Origin: Limonium bicolor
Lineage: Eukaryota > Streptophyta > Magnoliopsida > Caryophyllales > Plumbaginaceae
Assembly: GCA_023374045.1 (NCBI GenBank)
Contig: CM041782.1
Coordinates: 183,972,925-184,036,924 of the forward strand
Length of the DNA stretch: 64,000 bases
Direction of reading: 5' to 3'
The stretch's first letter is position 1; every line of letters begins with the position of its first letter. Below are positions 1 through 10,478 of this stretch, piece by piece. The translations under genes were made by a program, and so were the position numbers. The notes beneath the pieces are model-generated. The model was not told the origin of the DNA. It saw only the letters and a program-made list of their open reading frames with translations, and did not search any database.

Positions 1-163
1 TGATATTTGATGAATTTACGCATTCGATCTGTTACTTTCACGTGATTGGATACACAACTACCAAGTAGGAAGTCTTTGAGGCTTATAACGTGGCCATAGG
101 GTGTGATGAAAGACGACGGGATCATGGAGGGATATTTGATGTATGTGGAGCTTAAATGGGTGA

Positions 164-466
164 CTAAAGCTGCAACTTGCGTCTTCTCTCGGATTCATCT
201 TCCTTGTCTTGAAGTCGTCTAGCAGCTTCATGTTGACGTTGTTTTCGAGCTTCTGAACCTGGACTTTTGAAGTTGTCCTTTACACCATTTCTCTTTCCAT
301 CATTTGGATTTCTTCGAGGCACTTCGGGTTTGCCTTTTGTTTTATCCTTTCTTGGCTTTGCCTTCGGGGTTCTTGTGTTTCCCGGTTTTGGGCTTCGAGA
401 GCTGTTTTGATGTGAGCTCTTTTGATCCTGTGTCACTCTGGGACCATTTGCGGATCGCTTTGTCAT
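164..466 (-). CDS. Small Lys/Arg-rich ORF in the A-family element, function unknown
   Basis: An open frame of 100 codons in the sense direction of A3. It is strongly basic and hydrophilic, rich in K, R, N, P and Q, with a charged C-terminus that alternates K/R with D/E and could form a short helix. It lies between a polypurine-like motif (940-954) and the off-window 3' end. The homologous stretch in A1 (23620-23772 plus 29945-30190) is split by C1 and carries a one-base length change in a poly-A run, so the frame is not kept in that copy. It may be the RNA-binding tail of gag separated by deletion, or a small accessory protein. I recognise no domain. Confidence 0.35.
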   Translation of the reverse strand: MTKRSANGPRVTQDQKSSHQNSSRSPKPGNTRTPKAKPRKDKTKGKPEVPRRNPNDGKRNGVKDNFKSPGSEARKQRQHEAARRLQDKEDESERRRKLQL

Positions 467-1407
467 GCTGATAGCGGCTTTGCTTCTCTAGACTGATGAA
501 AACGTTATCTGAGAGTCAGGCTCCTCACTTCCTTTGGTCACCGGGTTGGTTATTCATCACGGGCTGGCTTGTTCTGTGGAGCTTTGCAACATCGAAAAGG
601 GATATATGAAAGGCTCAGCGGGGGTGCCTAGGGTTTAATGTCAGGGTTTACAAGCTTTTAGCTATGTGGTGTTGTACCTAGGTGCTTCATCATTCCTGAT
701 AGTTGTGTATCCGTTCGTTGTTACTTTTCGCAGGTCTAAGGGTAAATTTACAAATTATCTCCTTCGGTCGAAGTTATGCCGTTTACCTCACCTTTGAATG
801 TGGTCTCACTAGAGTCGTGTAAGAATGATACGCTCGTTCACTCATGGTTTTACCACTCAAGACACTCTCGCGAGATCTTCACTCAGAGACTTGTTCGCAT
901 ATTTAAATGAAAGGTGAAAGATGACGAACTTAAACTCAGATTGCCCCCAGTATTAATCCAGGGTTTATAACAACAATTTGACAAATGTAGACTTGAACCG
1001 CTTCGTGGGTTGCTTGGATGTTTTGGGGTGAGTAGTGGTGTTTGGTTGGACATGTTCAAATTTTCAGAAACAAAATGCAAGTCTTTGTATTCCATTGCAT
1101 AGTCAGAAAATGATTACTTCGTGATCCTTGAAAGACGTGATTGCTCTTCTTTTTAGTTTTTCGAATTAATGAATAATGCTTTGTACAAAAATTATGGAAA
1201 TGGAACAATGTTTTATTCAACAAAAAGAATAATGTTGGAAATTACAAACTCAGGGAAACTACCGAAAATGATCAAGGGAACTAACTACTACAAAAGTTGA
1301 AAGACAAATAATCAAGAAAAGGAATGCATTTAATGAGAAACACACTAAAAAAAACAACATTTCTGATGACGCTTGGGCATGCGTGCTCTGCGCTCTCCAC
1401 CATGTTC
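467..1407 (-). other. A3 interior between gag remnant and basic ORF, no gene seen
   Basis: Non-coding sequence of the A-family element, homologous to 30190-31000 of A1. It contains one polypurine-like motif, read on the minus strand as AATACTGGGGGCAAT (940-954). No further ORF with recognisable similarity is seen. Confidence 0.6.
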
Positions 1408-2055
1408 TTAGAATTGGAGCCCTTGGTCAATTAGATCCTGGATTCTGTGTTGTAGGGCCCTGCAGTGGTCAGTGTCGTGACCGGGCAGCTGATGGAAGTG
1501 ACAGAATTGATTAAGATCCTTCCCCAAATGAGTAGTTCCTGGCCTCAGGGCGAGCGGTTGCATCGGATATCTTCCTCGAAGCTCTTCAAGTGCTTGTCTT
1601 GGTGTTCGACCGATGTCTGTAAACTCTCTCAGTCGAGAATTCCGTCGGGGTGGTTCTACCGTCCCAACGCTCCAACCAGGTCCTCTTGACTGTTGACCGT
1701 TGTCTTCCTCATGTTGCCTGGTTCTCTTGCGGGTGCAGCTTTGGATGCAAGTTGCTGCTCCCGGTTGCCTAATCACTTTCGTGAGTTCTGTAGCAATTTC
1801 TTTAATATTCCCCTTCGATCCTCGGACCCTAATGGAGCCAACTTCAATGCAGTCATAAAGGGTGTTGAGAAGCCTGTCCACTAACTCATCCCGAGCTTGA
1901 CGTTCAGACTCGAGGGAAAGAGCCTTTGCTTTCAACTCTTCGATAACAGCAACATAGTTAGATTCCACGACGTCCATGGCAGCACTATGCCTCTGCTCCA
2001 CAGCTTCAATGGTGGCCATGTGCTTTTGTTCCAAAATTGCGAGCTGGGCTTCCAT
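1408..2055 (-). pseudogene. gag: Shortened Gag with N-terminal coiled coil and C-terminal zinc-knuckle (Tat type)
   Basis: A frame of 215 codons. Residues 1-65 are heptad-rich (many E, K, L, A) and look like a coiled coil. The middle is Arg-rich. Near the C-terminus is a cysteine/histidine motif, CHFHQLPGHDTDHC, followed by a helical stretch. That arrangement (C, F-H, G-H-D-T, C) is typical of Tat/Ogre Gag nucleocapsid regions. Tat Gag proteins are usually much longer and have a central retrotransposon-gag domain, which is not visible here, so I read this as an internally deleted Gag. The frame is open from the start codon at 2055. A1 carries only a more eroded version near 30960-31145. It could still bind RNA, but assembly into particles alone is unlikely (inference). 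Confidence 0.65.
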
Positions 2056-2104
2056 GTTGATTGGACCGCACTTAGGACTTGAGTCTACCTGTGTCCAAGG
2101 TGTC

Positions 2105-2955
2105 CATTATTGGCTAACAAAAGGAAGTGGGCTGAAACATGACACTTCACAAGATAGATCGAAACAGACTTAGGCTGAAAGCAAGTGGGCCAGGATACCC
2201 AGAGAATGAGGTGTTTGGGCTGGAGTATCTTTCAGACTATGAACTGGAACTTGGACTGAAATCTAAACAGAAGGCTTTGATTGGGCCTGAGAGGTGACAC
2301 CTAGATCTAGGGTTTGGGGCTAGGGCCCGAATAAGAAGTCTACCTAGTCTAGAATGAGCCCTTGGGCCGGAATGTGTTTGGGCCTGGAGTGAAGCTCATG
2401 GACTGGAATGGTTCCTAGATCACAAATGGGCCTAACTTTCCTTGGATCAGAGAAGATGGCTACTAAGCTGAAGAAAACTTTTTCAGGACCTGTGAGTTAT
2501 TTCAAATTCAGGTGGATTTTTTTTATGGGCCTAGAACTAATTGGATAATTCAAATTGGGCCAGAAGAGAAATCACCTAAATCTAAACTTTTGGGCCGAAG
2601 CCCGAACAAATAACTCACACATTCAAATCAAGCAAGGCCTTTGGGCCGCAAGCAATAAAGTCGCGATATCGGGTTGGGCTGAGTTGATGTCGGAAAAGTT
2701 CCTATCAATTTCTAGGCTGGGTAGTGGGCTGATCATGCAGGTAAACAAGGCCCACACAAATTCAACATATCCTCACCAGACGTTAAAATCAAACCGGGTA
2801 TGGATCGATCCGGAGAGGTGCTTGGGGCATGGGCCTAGGTCGCCACAAAGGAATAGGGCTTGCACGCTATTCTCTTTGGGCTTCCCCAATTTTTTCACAT
2901 CACCTGAGGGTGTGCGTCTACGATCGGATCTTTGACTGACCAAACAATGGGCTAG
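2105..2955 (-). promoter_or_regulatory. Leader with dense same-orientation TGGGCY motifs
   Basis: I count about 16 copies of TGGGCC or TGGGCT on the plus strand between 2109 and 2953 (GGCCCA or AGCCCA in the sense of the element). All have the same orientation. Chance would give fewer than one. TGGGCY is the plant site II motif bound by TCP transcription factors. The region lies between the primer-binding site and gag. A1 repeats the pattern. Confidence 0.5.
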
Positions 2956-3034
2956 GTAAGGATACTGCCAGGAAAATGCTAGGGGCTAAAGCCCAGGTAT
3001 TAAGGGGGTGTGGTTAGACGACACCTTCCTCTTT

Positions 3035-3120
3035 TCCCCCACTTATTCACATCACCTAAAAGGTGTGAGTCCCTGACAGGGGACCCTCAGACGGGTCCCG
3101 GGGTAGAACCGGTTTGTGTG
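3035..3120 (-). other. Short inverted repeats upstream of the primer-binding site
   Basis: Two small potential hairpins lie side by side: CACCT and AGGTG around a loop of three A (about 3049-3065), and GTCCC with GGGAC around 3070-3085. Both recur in A1 near 32335-32375. Their place in the leader would suit packaging or dimerisation structures, which is inference. Confidence 0.35.
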
Positions 3121-3260
3121 GACCCTCGCTCTCATATGATGCGAAGGTGCAGAAATTAAAGTGCGCACAAAAGTAAACAAACAAAGTAATAAAGCCATAA
3201 ATAAACATTTTCGAGTTAAGCCCTCTTTCTTAAAATTAAACAGGTTAAAATTAAGAGTTT

Positions 3261-3279
3261 GTCCCCAGTAGAGTCGCCA
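3261..3279 (-). other. Primer-binding site of A3 (Tat/Ogre type)
   Basis: Read on the minus strand, TGGCGACTCTACTGGGGAC begins three bases after the LTR end. This form is characteristic of Tat/Ogre elements, which are commonly reported to use tRNA-Arg as primer. Confidence 0.75.
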
Positions 3280-3282
3280 GTC

Positions 3283-5046
3283 TGTGAGCCTCGATTTTAA
3301 ACCCCTATCCTATGTGGATTAAGTTGATTAGGATCTAATCGGGTTTTAGGTCCACTTATAACCTAAGATTAATAACTATGTCATATAACAATAATTATTA
3401 AAACCTAAGCTAGCTCACTGGAACCTATTATGAGTCGCCACCTAATTTTAACCTAGAGTAAATCAGGAAAGGAGAGTTCGGGTTCGGGGGCTTGGTATTC
3501 GACTTATTTAGGGTTCAAATTACTTTCATTACCCTTCCTAGGTCGTTTTTCCTCTACTTAGTTTATTTACGGGTTATTACGAGTCTTTTTAACCTAAATG
3601 CACGAGCTTCTGCTTTTTTTTGTGTTTTTAGTATTTTTTGACAGAAAATTAAAGTGAAATTAAAAGCTACCTAAACTAGGGTTTCGGAGGCAGAATTAGG
3701 TCGAATTTTGCTTACGTCCGTAGCCATGGACCCCATGTCCGAGACCACGGACCCCAGTTAACCTAATTATACAGAAGAATCGAAATTAAAGGAAAAACAA
3801 AAAATTGCAAAGTCCGGGGCCACGGACAGGCTGTCCGTGGGCCCGGACATTATTAGAAAACCTAAATTTTGAATTTTTTTTATCCCGCCGCCGTCCGTGG
3901 GCGTCCGGGCTTACGGACAGGGAGTCCGGGACCCCGGACATGACGTCCGTGGGTGCGGACCGCCCTCGGACGGCGGCTTTGAGGCTGTTCCCGAAAGTGT
4001 TTTTGCCTCAAATTTTATGGGTGTGTAGCCTGAAAGATGTACAAGACGTTAGTAATTGAAAGATTGCAGTTTGAAGTCGAATTATGTACGAAACTTGACG
4101 AACAAGTAACAAGGCAGAAAAAAAAGTAATTAGCAATACAGAAGCGTAAAAAGGTTAGTTTGAACCCAAAACTTGACAGAGAGTTAATAAGGTCGTGGAG
4201 AGTTAGAAAAGTAGAATTGCAACCTGTTTTACCTTCGAATTCAGGAGGATTCTTCACGTCGGGATTCTTCAGAGGCTCCGATGGTGTCAGTTCCGGATTG
4301 AGTTCGACCCAAGCTTCTGGTTGTTGATTGTTGAAGGTGTTCTTCACGTTTTGGAGGTGGTTTGGTTGATGTTTGATGATTGTTGATGTGTTGGGAGTTG
4401 AAAAATGTGTTTAGATGGTGATTTTGGGGGATTTTTGATGTGATTTTGGTGCTTGGATGTGTAAAAACGTGAAGAGAATGAGACGGCTGCCTTCTTTGAG
4501 GGTCTAGGGTTCTTGAGGTTCTTCTTTGATCATGGGATAAGGTTCCTTATATAGGCTTCCTTAAAGATAGAAAAATCCGGTAAAAACCGAGATTTACCGA
4601 CGTTTTAGCTTAAGGACTTCCAAAAGGAATTTGATTATGAAATTTTACACATGGGTAAAGGATGATATTTCCGAATTTTCTAAAGTGGAATCGAATTTTT
4701 TGGACATTGGAATATTTTTAAATTCAATTTCTCGTCAGATTAAATCAGAAATTGCTAGAAAATTATTGGAAATTCGAAAAATCAAAATTCCAACGCCATT
4801 ATGCTTCAGATGTCATCCTCTATCATGGGTTAAAATTTCAAAGCATTTTGAATTGATTTGACCCTTATTTGGAGGAGAGAGAAAGCCTATAGGGGGCTTA
4901 GGAGCCTTGAAAAATTACGAAAATGCCCCTGGAGATGACTAAGCTGTCCCTAGTACTCTAAAATGTGCCGATCGAATTGGGAACCCTCGCTACTAGCCTA
5001 TTAGTAGAGACTCTCTTCCGGGGGGGTTGAAATTTTGGGTATAACA
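3283..5046 (-). repeat. 5' LTR of A3
   Basis: The LTR runs from TGTTATACCC (minus strand, at 5046) to GGCTCACA (at 3283), 1764 bp, with TG...CA ends. It matches the A1 and T1 LTRs at both ends but differs in much of the U3 part, so it is a distinct subfamily. A TATA-like CCTATATAAGG on the minus strand lies at 4546-4555. A cluster of GTCCG-type stem-loops lies at 3715-3977, between the TATA box and the primer-binding site, hence in the transcribed R-U5 leader. The clearest hairpin is at 3812-3848. Confidence 0.85.
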
Positions 5047-5234
5047 CGTAGGAATAAAATTCATTCCGAATTGCTTCTCTAAAAATTCAAAGTGTATGAG
5101 AGAAAAGCTTTGCTAAAAACATCACTTTAAGAAATAAAAGGATCAATAACGTTTTGTTTCACATTATATTTCTTAAAATACAATAGATTTTCCCCTCAGA
5201 GAAAGCTAATAGAGATTCTTTCTAAGAAAACTCA

Positions 5235-5986
5235 CATGGCTTTTCTCAGATGTAGTTCCTCTAACTCCTAATGAAAGGAAAAGGCACATTCATAGGGTGC
5301 ATCAGGAACTCCCAGAGAAAAAGATCACCAAAAAAGAAGGCATCCCTCCAATTTTCTTTTCCGATGAAGATGAAGATGGAGTGCTATACCCACACAATGA
5401 TCCACTTGTCATTCGTGCGCAAGTAAATGATCGGATGATGGAAGGAATCCTGATTGATAGTGGAGCCGGAGCAAATGTCATATCAGCAGAAGTAGTTAAA
5501 AAACTGGAAGTGCCGGAAGACCGGATCAAGCCATATTCGGTGGTTCTAGGAGGAGTTGTAGGAGGCGTTTCTACCACATCTTCCGGCATTATAGATTTTA
5601 CAATAACTCTGGGTCAAGGTGACGAAAGGAGAACAAAAAAACTCACGGCTTTCATTGTGCCAGGACTTTCCGGATATCTCGGAAGACCTGGAATCAATGC
5701 TTTCAAAGCTATATGCAGTACACATCACTTGAAATTGAAGTATCTAACCACAAGCGGAAAGTTGGTTACGATAAGGGGAAGTCAAAAAATGGCTCGGATG
5801 TGTGAGGTCCGCATTATGGACAGTCTTCCTAGTGAAAAGGTGGTCAAAACTGTGGGATCAGAAAAGGAATTCAATGGAAAGTTACTACTTCTCCCTGAAC
5901 CAAGTCAAGAAAAGGAGGAGCATCAGGCGACTCAGGCTCCCCCCAGAGAGGTATATTTAAAATCTGACCCATCTAAGTTTTTTTAA
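5235..5986 (+). pseudogene. pro: T1 aspartic protease (Tat type)
   Basis: The frame can be followed from about 5235 with no nearby ATG, so it is a continuation of a Gag-Pro polyprotein. The retropepsin active site is ILIDSGAGAN at about 5450-5480. It is preceded by the Tat-type lead-in (acidic run, then LYPHNDPLVI) and followed by LGRPGINAFKAICST and a downstream MARMCEV motif typical of the lineage. The frame ends at 5984-5986, just after a run of seven T. A one-base length change there shifts the reading frame out of the one used by the reverse transcriptase. Upstream, 5047-5234 holds stops and no clear gag similarity. Confidence 0.8.
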
Positions 5987-7385
5987 AATAGGAACTACAT
6001 TTGACAACGGAGAACAAACTCACTTAATGAGGTTCCTGGAAAAAAGAAGGACAACATTCGCCTGGAGCACGGACGAGATGCCTGGAATAGACCCAAGCGT
6101 TATCCGGCATGAGCTCAGAGTGGATCCAAAGCATCCGGCAGTCAGGCAAAGGAAAAGAGTATTAGGGCAAGAAAGAGATTTGGTGGCACGAGCCGAGGTC
6201 CAAAAACTCCTCAAAGCCTGATTCATCAGGGAGGTAACTTACCCACGATGGCTGGCTAATGTCGTCAAGGTAAAGAAAGCAAATGGAAAATGGAGGATGT
6301 GTGTGGATTTCACAGACTTGAATAAGGCATGTCCTAAAGATTTCTATCCCCTACCATCAATAGATAGATTGGTAGTTTCAACGGTTCAGAGTTTTGTGTT
6401 AAGTTTTCTAGATGCATTCTCCGGCTATAATCAGATAAAGATGAAAGAAGAGGATTCGGAAAAAAACATCCTTTTTCACTTCAGCCGGAACATTCTGTTA
6501 CAGAGTAATGCCTTTTGGCCTAAAAAACACAGGGGCTACCTTTCAGCGAATGATTGATAAAGTGTTTTGTCAACAACTTGCTCGAAATGTGGAAGTTTAT
6601 GTTGACGATATAGTCATAAAAAGCCCATCAAAAGAGCAACACATGAAAGATTTGGAGGAAACATTCGATACTCTGGACAAATACCAAATCAAGCTGAATC
6701 CGGGGAAGTGTGTATTTGGTGTGACTAAAGGAAGGTTACTTGGCTTCATTGTCGGACAGCGAGGTATCGAAGTCGATCCAGAAAAAAGTCAAGCAATTCT
6801 CAACCTTTCTCCACCTAAAAATATCAAGGATGTCCAAGCCCTGAATGGGAGGCTCACAGCATTAAGCAGATTTTGTTCCAAGCTTCAGGAAAAATCAATC
6901 CCGTTCTTCAATATCCTAAGGAAGAACAACAAATTTTAGTGGGGACAAGAGTGTATAGATGCGTTCAAAAGATCAAAGAAATGCTTCGGGATCTGCCTAA
7001 GTTGGGTGTGCCTGCCCCTGGCCAAGACCTCTACCTTTATTTGTCCGCGACAGATTGGGCAGTTACGGCTGTCTTGATCATGGAGGAGAAAAGGGAAGTA
7101 CCAGTCTATTATACCAACAAAATTTTAAGCCCAACAGAAGGACGATATACTAACATAGAGAAAATCTTGTTTGCATTAGTGGTGGCATCAAGAAAATTAC
7201 GGGCTTATTTTCAGTCACATCGGATCTTTGTCAGGACCAATTGGCCGCTCAAGCAAATAGCGAACAATCCAAATGCCTCCGGCCGGATGATGAGTTGGAC
7301 AGTAGAGCTAACACAACATGAAATTCACTTCTTGCCCAGAACAACGATTAAGGCCCTAGCAAAACTGGGGCAGGGGCCAGAATAG
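5987..7385 (+). pseudogene. pol: T1 reverse transcriptase and first RNase H, broken
   Basis: Reverse transcriptase of Tat type. The conserved fingers lead-in FAWSTDEMPGIDP is at about 6058-6096, CVDFTDLNKACPKD at about 6300-6345, LDAFSGYNQIKM at 6410-6445, MPFGLKN at 6508, and the catalytic YVDD at about 6598-6609. RNase H follows at about 7000-7350. Breaks seen: a frameshift at the T run near 5980, TGA at 6219-6221, a shift at the A run near 6460, TAG at 6937-6939, and a shift near 6980. The catalytic YVDD box is intact, but the gene cannot give a full product. The end, near 7355, is joined directly to the second RNase H by a deletion. Confidence 0.85.
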
Positions 7386-7800
7386 TAGTACAAGCGCCAG
7401 ATGGACAAAGCTTAAACTACGCCTTCTGGCTAGACTTTGTCGTTACCAACAATGAGGCTGAATACGAAGCTCTTATCCAGGGTTTGGAGGTGGCTACCGC
7501 CCTGGGGGCAACAGGTCCCATAGGAAGATACCCTCTCCATTCTTTCCTTCTTATAAAACCTTGTTGGAAATAAAACTCATAAATTTTTACTTTTCGTAGA
7601 ATTAGAGGTATACTCAGATTCTATGTTGGTAGCAAGACAAAATGACAACGTCTATGAAGTCAAAGAAGAAAAGCTATGGAGGTACTTGCTCAAAGTCCAA
7701 GAGCTGAAGGCAAACTTCCGAAGATGTGAGTTAAAACACCTTCCTCGCAAGGAGAACATCGAGGCTGATGCCTTGGCAAAATTGGCTAGTATGGCCGAAA
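7356..7800 (+). pseudogene. T1 second, archaeal-type RNase H with an intron-like insertion
   Basis: A second RNase H after the first is a hallmark of the Tat lineage. Visible parts are GAGARIVVQAPDG (about 7370-7410), TNNEAEYEALI with the catalytic Glu (about 7447-7480), YSDS with a catalytic Asp (about 7610) and EADALAKLAS with the last Asp (about 7760-7790). The N-terminal strand with the first Asp is missing, deleted at about 7350-7365. The domain is interrupted by 7515-7599, which has GT...AG ends. The reading frame is continuous across those ends if the segment is skipped. Confidence 0.75.
7515..7599 (+). other. Candidate 85-bp spliceosomal intron inside the second RNase H of T1
   Basis: The segment begins GTCCCATAGG after AACAG and ends in TTACTTTTCGTAG. 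It is AT-rich, contains in-frame stops, and has pyrimidine runs including one before the AG. Its length is not a multiple of three, yet the codons on both sides (ending LGAT, starting LEVYSDS) are in register if it is absent. No target duplication flanks it, which argues against a small transposon. Confidence 0.65.
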
Positions 7801-8059
7801 GGGTACCCAATGAAATATGGCTAGAAGTCAAAACTACATCAAGCATAGATGAAGCTCAAGTATTTATTGTGGAATTGAGTGTCGAGGCAGAATCTTGGAT
7901 GACTCCAATCATGGAATATATACGCCAAGGAAAGTTGCCGGAAGAAGAAAAGGAGGCCAGAATAATAAAAAGAAGGGCCGCATCCTTTTTCATTGAGAAT
8001 AACCAGCTGTATAAACAATCTTTCGCAAGGCCAGTGCTGAAATGTGTTACCATGGCTGA

Positions 8060-9116
8060 AGGGGCAGAACTAATAAAAGAAGTCCATGATGGATCCTATG
8101 GAAACCATTAAGGAGAAAGAACCACAACGCACAAAATCTCGAGGCTCGGATACTTTTGGCCAAAAATGATGGAACATTGTAAGGAATACATAAAAAAGTG
8201 TCTCAAATGCCAAGAACACGAAAACAAAATACACAATCCTCCGGCAGAACGAAAATCTATCCTCTGCCCAATCCCCTTTGCTATGTGGGGATTAGATATT
8301 GTGGGACCATTCCTAGAAGCATCACCGGGGAGGTTCAAGTTCATGTATGTCGCCATTGACTATTTCATAAAATGGGTCGAGGCAATGCCCACTATCTCTA
8401 TCACAGCCAGAAAATCACAAGAATTCATCTGGAAATATGTGGTATGCAGGTTTGGAATTCCAAAAGCAATAATAACTGATAACGGAGCGCAATTCAGCTG
8501 TGAAAGCTTTTGGGAATTCTATGAAGAATGGAAGATCGACTTAAGATTCGCATCGGTGGCTCACTCCCAGGCAAATGGACAAGTAGAGAATGTGAATGGT
8601 CAGATAGTGAAAGCAATAAAGAAAAAGCTTGATGAAAGAAAGGGAAAATGGGTAGAATTATTGCCCCAGGTTCTCTGGTCATACAGGACAACAGAAAGGG
8701 GACCGACAGGAGAAACGTCCTACAGACTAACATATGGATTGGAGGCAGTCATTCCGGCGGAAATTGTAGTACCATCAGGAAGGTGGGAGTCATACGATGA
8801 AGAAGTCAACAATCAAGGAATACAGGACCATTTAGACCTCCTCGAAGAAACCAGAGTGGCCGCCGCAGTAAGGATGGCGAAGGATAAATCCAAAGTAGTG
8901 CGATATTTCAACCGAAGGATAAAAGAGCGGAGTTTTGCTCCAGGAGAGTTGGTTCTCCGTGAAGTCAAACAACCCAAGAAACTAGAACCCCAATGGGAAG
9001 GACCGTATATCGTACACCAAAAGACGGGACGAGCTTCATACCGCCTAAAAAATGGTGAAGGGTATGAATTGCCGCATTCTTGGCACGGGGAATGTTTGAA
9101 AAAATTCTATGTGTAA
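8060..9116 (+). CDS. int: T1 integrase, nearly intact
   Basis: The zinc-binding N-terminus (H-H-C-C) spans about 8080-8215. A TAA at 8109-8111 falls within it, after which the frame is open for 334 codons to 9116. The catalytic core has D in GLDIVGP, D in ITDNGAQF and E in GQVENVNG, with exactly 35 residues between the second D and the E. The C-terminal part carries an RxxxRSFxxGELVLR-like segment and a Tyr-ending tail. Sequence style (WGLDIVGPF, SVAHSQANGQVE, LPQVLWSYRTT) is that of Tat integrases. This is the least damaged domain of T1. Linker sequence from 7800 to 8060 is in the same frame. Confidence 0.9.
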
Positions 9117-9165
9117 AATCTATGATTCTTCAATAAAGGGGTATTATTTTGTTTTTTGAAAAGAG

Positions 9166-9480
9166 TAAAAGTAAGCACCGGCCAACGAGCCGCAGGCTAT
9201 AATGCCTTGAAAATAAGCACCGGCCAACGTGCCGCAGGCTATCATGCCTTGAAAGTAAGCACCGGCCAACGAGCCGCAGGCTATCATGCCTTGAAAGTAA
9301 GCACCGGCCAACGAGCCGCAAGCTATCATGCCTTGAAAGTAAGCACCGGCCAACAAGCCGCAGACCATCATGCCTTGAAAGTAAGCACCAGCCAACGAGC
9401 CCAGGCTATCATGCCTTGAAAGTAAACACCGGCCAACGAGCCGCATGCTACCATGCCTTGAAAGTAGAATCCAGCCAAAA
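9166..9480 (+). repeat. 42-bp tandem repeat, about 7.5 copies, 3' of T1 pol
   Basis: Contiguous direct repeats of 42 bp with the core GCACCGGCCAACGAGCCGC, lying 50 bp after the integrase stop. Later copies are more degenerate. Because 42 is divisible by three, frames stay open on both strands, but these are not likely genes. There are no spacers, so it is not a CRISPR array. Tandem repeats in the 3' untranslated part are a known trait of Tat/Ogre elements. Confidence 0.9.
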
Positions 9481-9860
9481 ATCCGCAGGCTTTCATGCTT
9501 TAAAAAGAAAAGATCCGGCTAAAAGAAAGATTCGGTCAATAAGCCGCAAGCTTTTCGTGTTGTAAGGATAAACACTTGACTAACAAAACTTGCATAAGAT
9601 AACCATATAAGCACCGTTCAAAAGAAGAAATACCCCAGTAATAGACTTATTGGCTAAAAGAAAATGGAGATAAAAGTACAAGTAAGAGACCTGCAGCTCC
9701 GGCAAACAAGTTTACAAAGGTTGTAAAAGTGTAACTTATATTCCTCCCAAGAATGGGGTAAAAACAATTACAAGATTGTAATCATTACAAAAACTCGACA
9801 ACCACAAAAGATACATGCCAAAAAAAAACAACCTCTAATTATAAAAAAAAACCCCCCATT
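9481..9860 (+). other. T1 spacer between repeat tract and antisense gene, no gene seen
   Basis: AT-rich sequence with A-runs and no recognisable ORF. The convergent 3' ends of pol and the antisense gene must lie here or nearby. I see no clear terminator motif. Confidence 0.5.
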
Positions 9861-10402
9861 CTATTTTTCTACAGCTAACTTATCGCCGCTGCCAGCTACA
9901 CTTTCAGAAGATTTGGATCTCCTTGAAATACACTGCACCCCCCTGACGGATGGCTGGATGTTTCTTCCAGCTGGAAGAAAGGAGGCTTGGCCAGGGCCAA
10001 AGAATGTCTCCCCAGGGCTGCGGTAGAATCTCTCGAGCTCCTCAAAGAAGTTGGACTTCTGGGCAACAGCCTTGAACTCCAGCCTGTTGTACAAATCATC
10101 ATCCAGCACCTCCCCTTTCTCACGAAAGTGCTCTGAGATAATCTCACGACAGATATTGACTATCCTACGGCACTGAGAAGCGAAGGACTCCTTAAGACGG
10201 GCATTGATGGTGCCTTGCTTCTGTATCTCCTCCTGGGATTGCCGTGAGAATAACGTAAGCTTAGCCACTTGGGACTCAAGGGCCAGGACCTGGGCTCGAA
10301 ATTTGTCACGTTGAGCATTGGCTAAAGACAGCTCCTCATTAGCGTTGTTTACCCGATCGTTCAACTTCCGGACATGCTTCAGAAGATTGGCAGAACTCAA
10401 AC

Positions 10403-10478
10403 CTAGCCGGAACACATGAAAGGTAAGAAATAAAGGGAGGAAAAGGAAGTAACGGAAAATCAAAATCTGAAGGTTTAC
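10403..10478 (-). other. Intron of the T1 antisense gene (76 bp)
   Basis: On the minus strand the donor is CAAG then GTAAAC, and the acceptor is CGGCTAG then GTTTGAG. Reading continues in phase across the junction within the coiled-coil region. Confidence 0.75.

Larger units (their letters stand above)
1..5046 (-). mobile_element. A3: non-autonomous Tat-type LTR retrotransposon, 5' part, runs off the left edge
   Basis: Minus-strand element. In sense order it shows a 5' LTR (5046 to 3283), a primer-binding site, a 1.2-kb leader rich in TGGGCY motifs, a shortened gag (2055 to 1408) and a basic ORF (466 to 164). No protease, reverse transcriptase or integrase is present in 5 kb. The same order and closely similar sequence recur in the element at 19461-34605, so this is a family of pol-less elements. 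The primer-binding site and the gag zinc-knuckle are of the Ty3/gypsy Tat/Ogre kind. The bases after the LTR (cgtag, 5047-5051) would be one target duplication, but the partner copy is off-window. Insertion into the pol-bearing element on the right is therefore inferred. Confidence 0.85.

Noticed and set aside
5302..5728. Minus-strand frames opposite the T1 protease
   Set aside because: Shadow frames of a well-supported plus-strand domain.
9156..9446. Open frames on both strands through the 42-bp repeat
   Set aside because: The unit length is a multiple of three, so frames stay open by construction. There is no start context and no domain, and the tract lies after the integrase stop.
9166..9480. 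Possible CRISPR array
   Set aside because: Repeats are directly adjacent with no spacers and the genome is eukaryotic.
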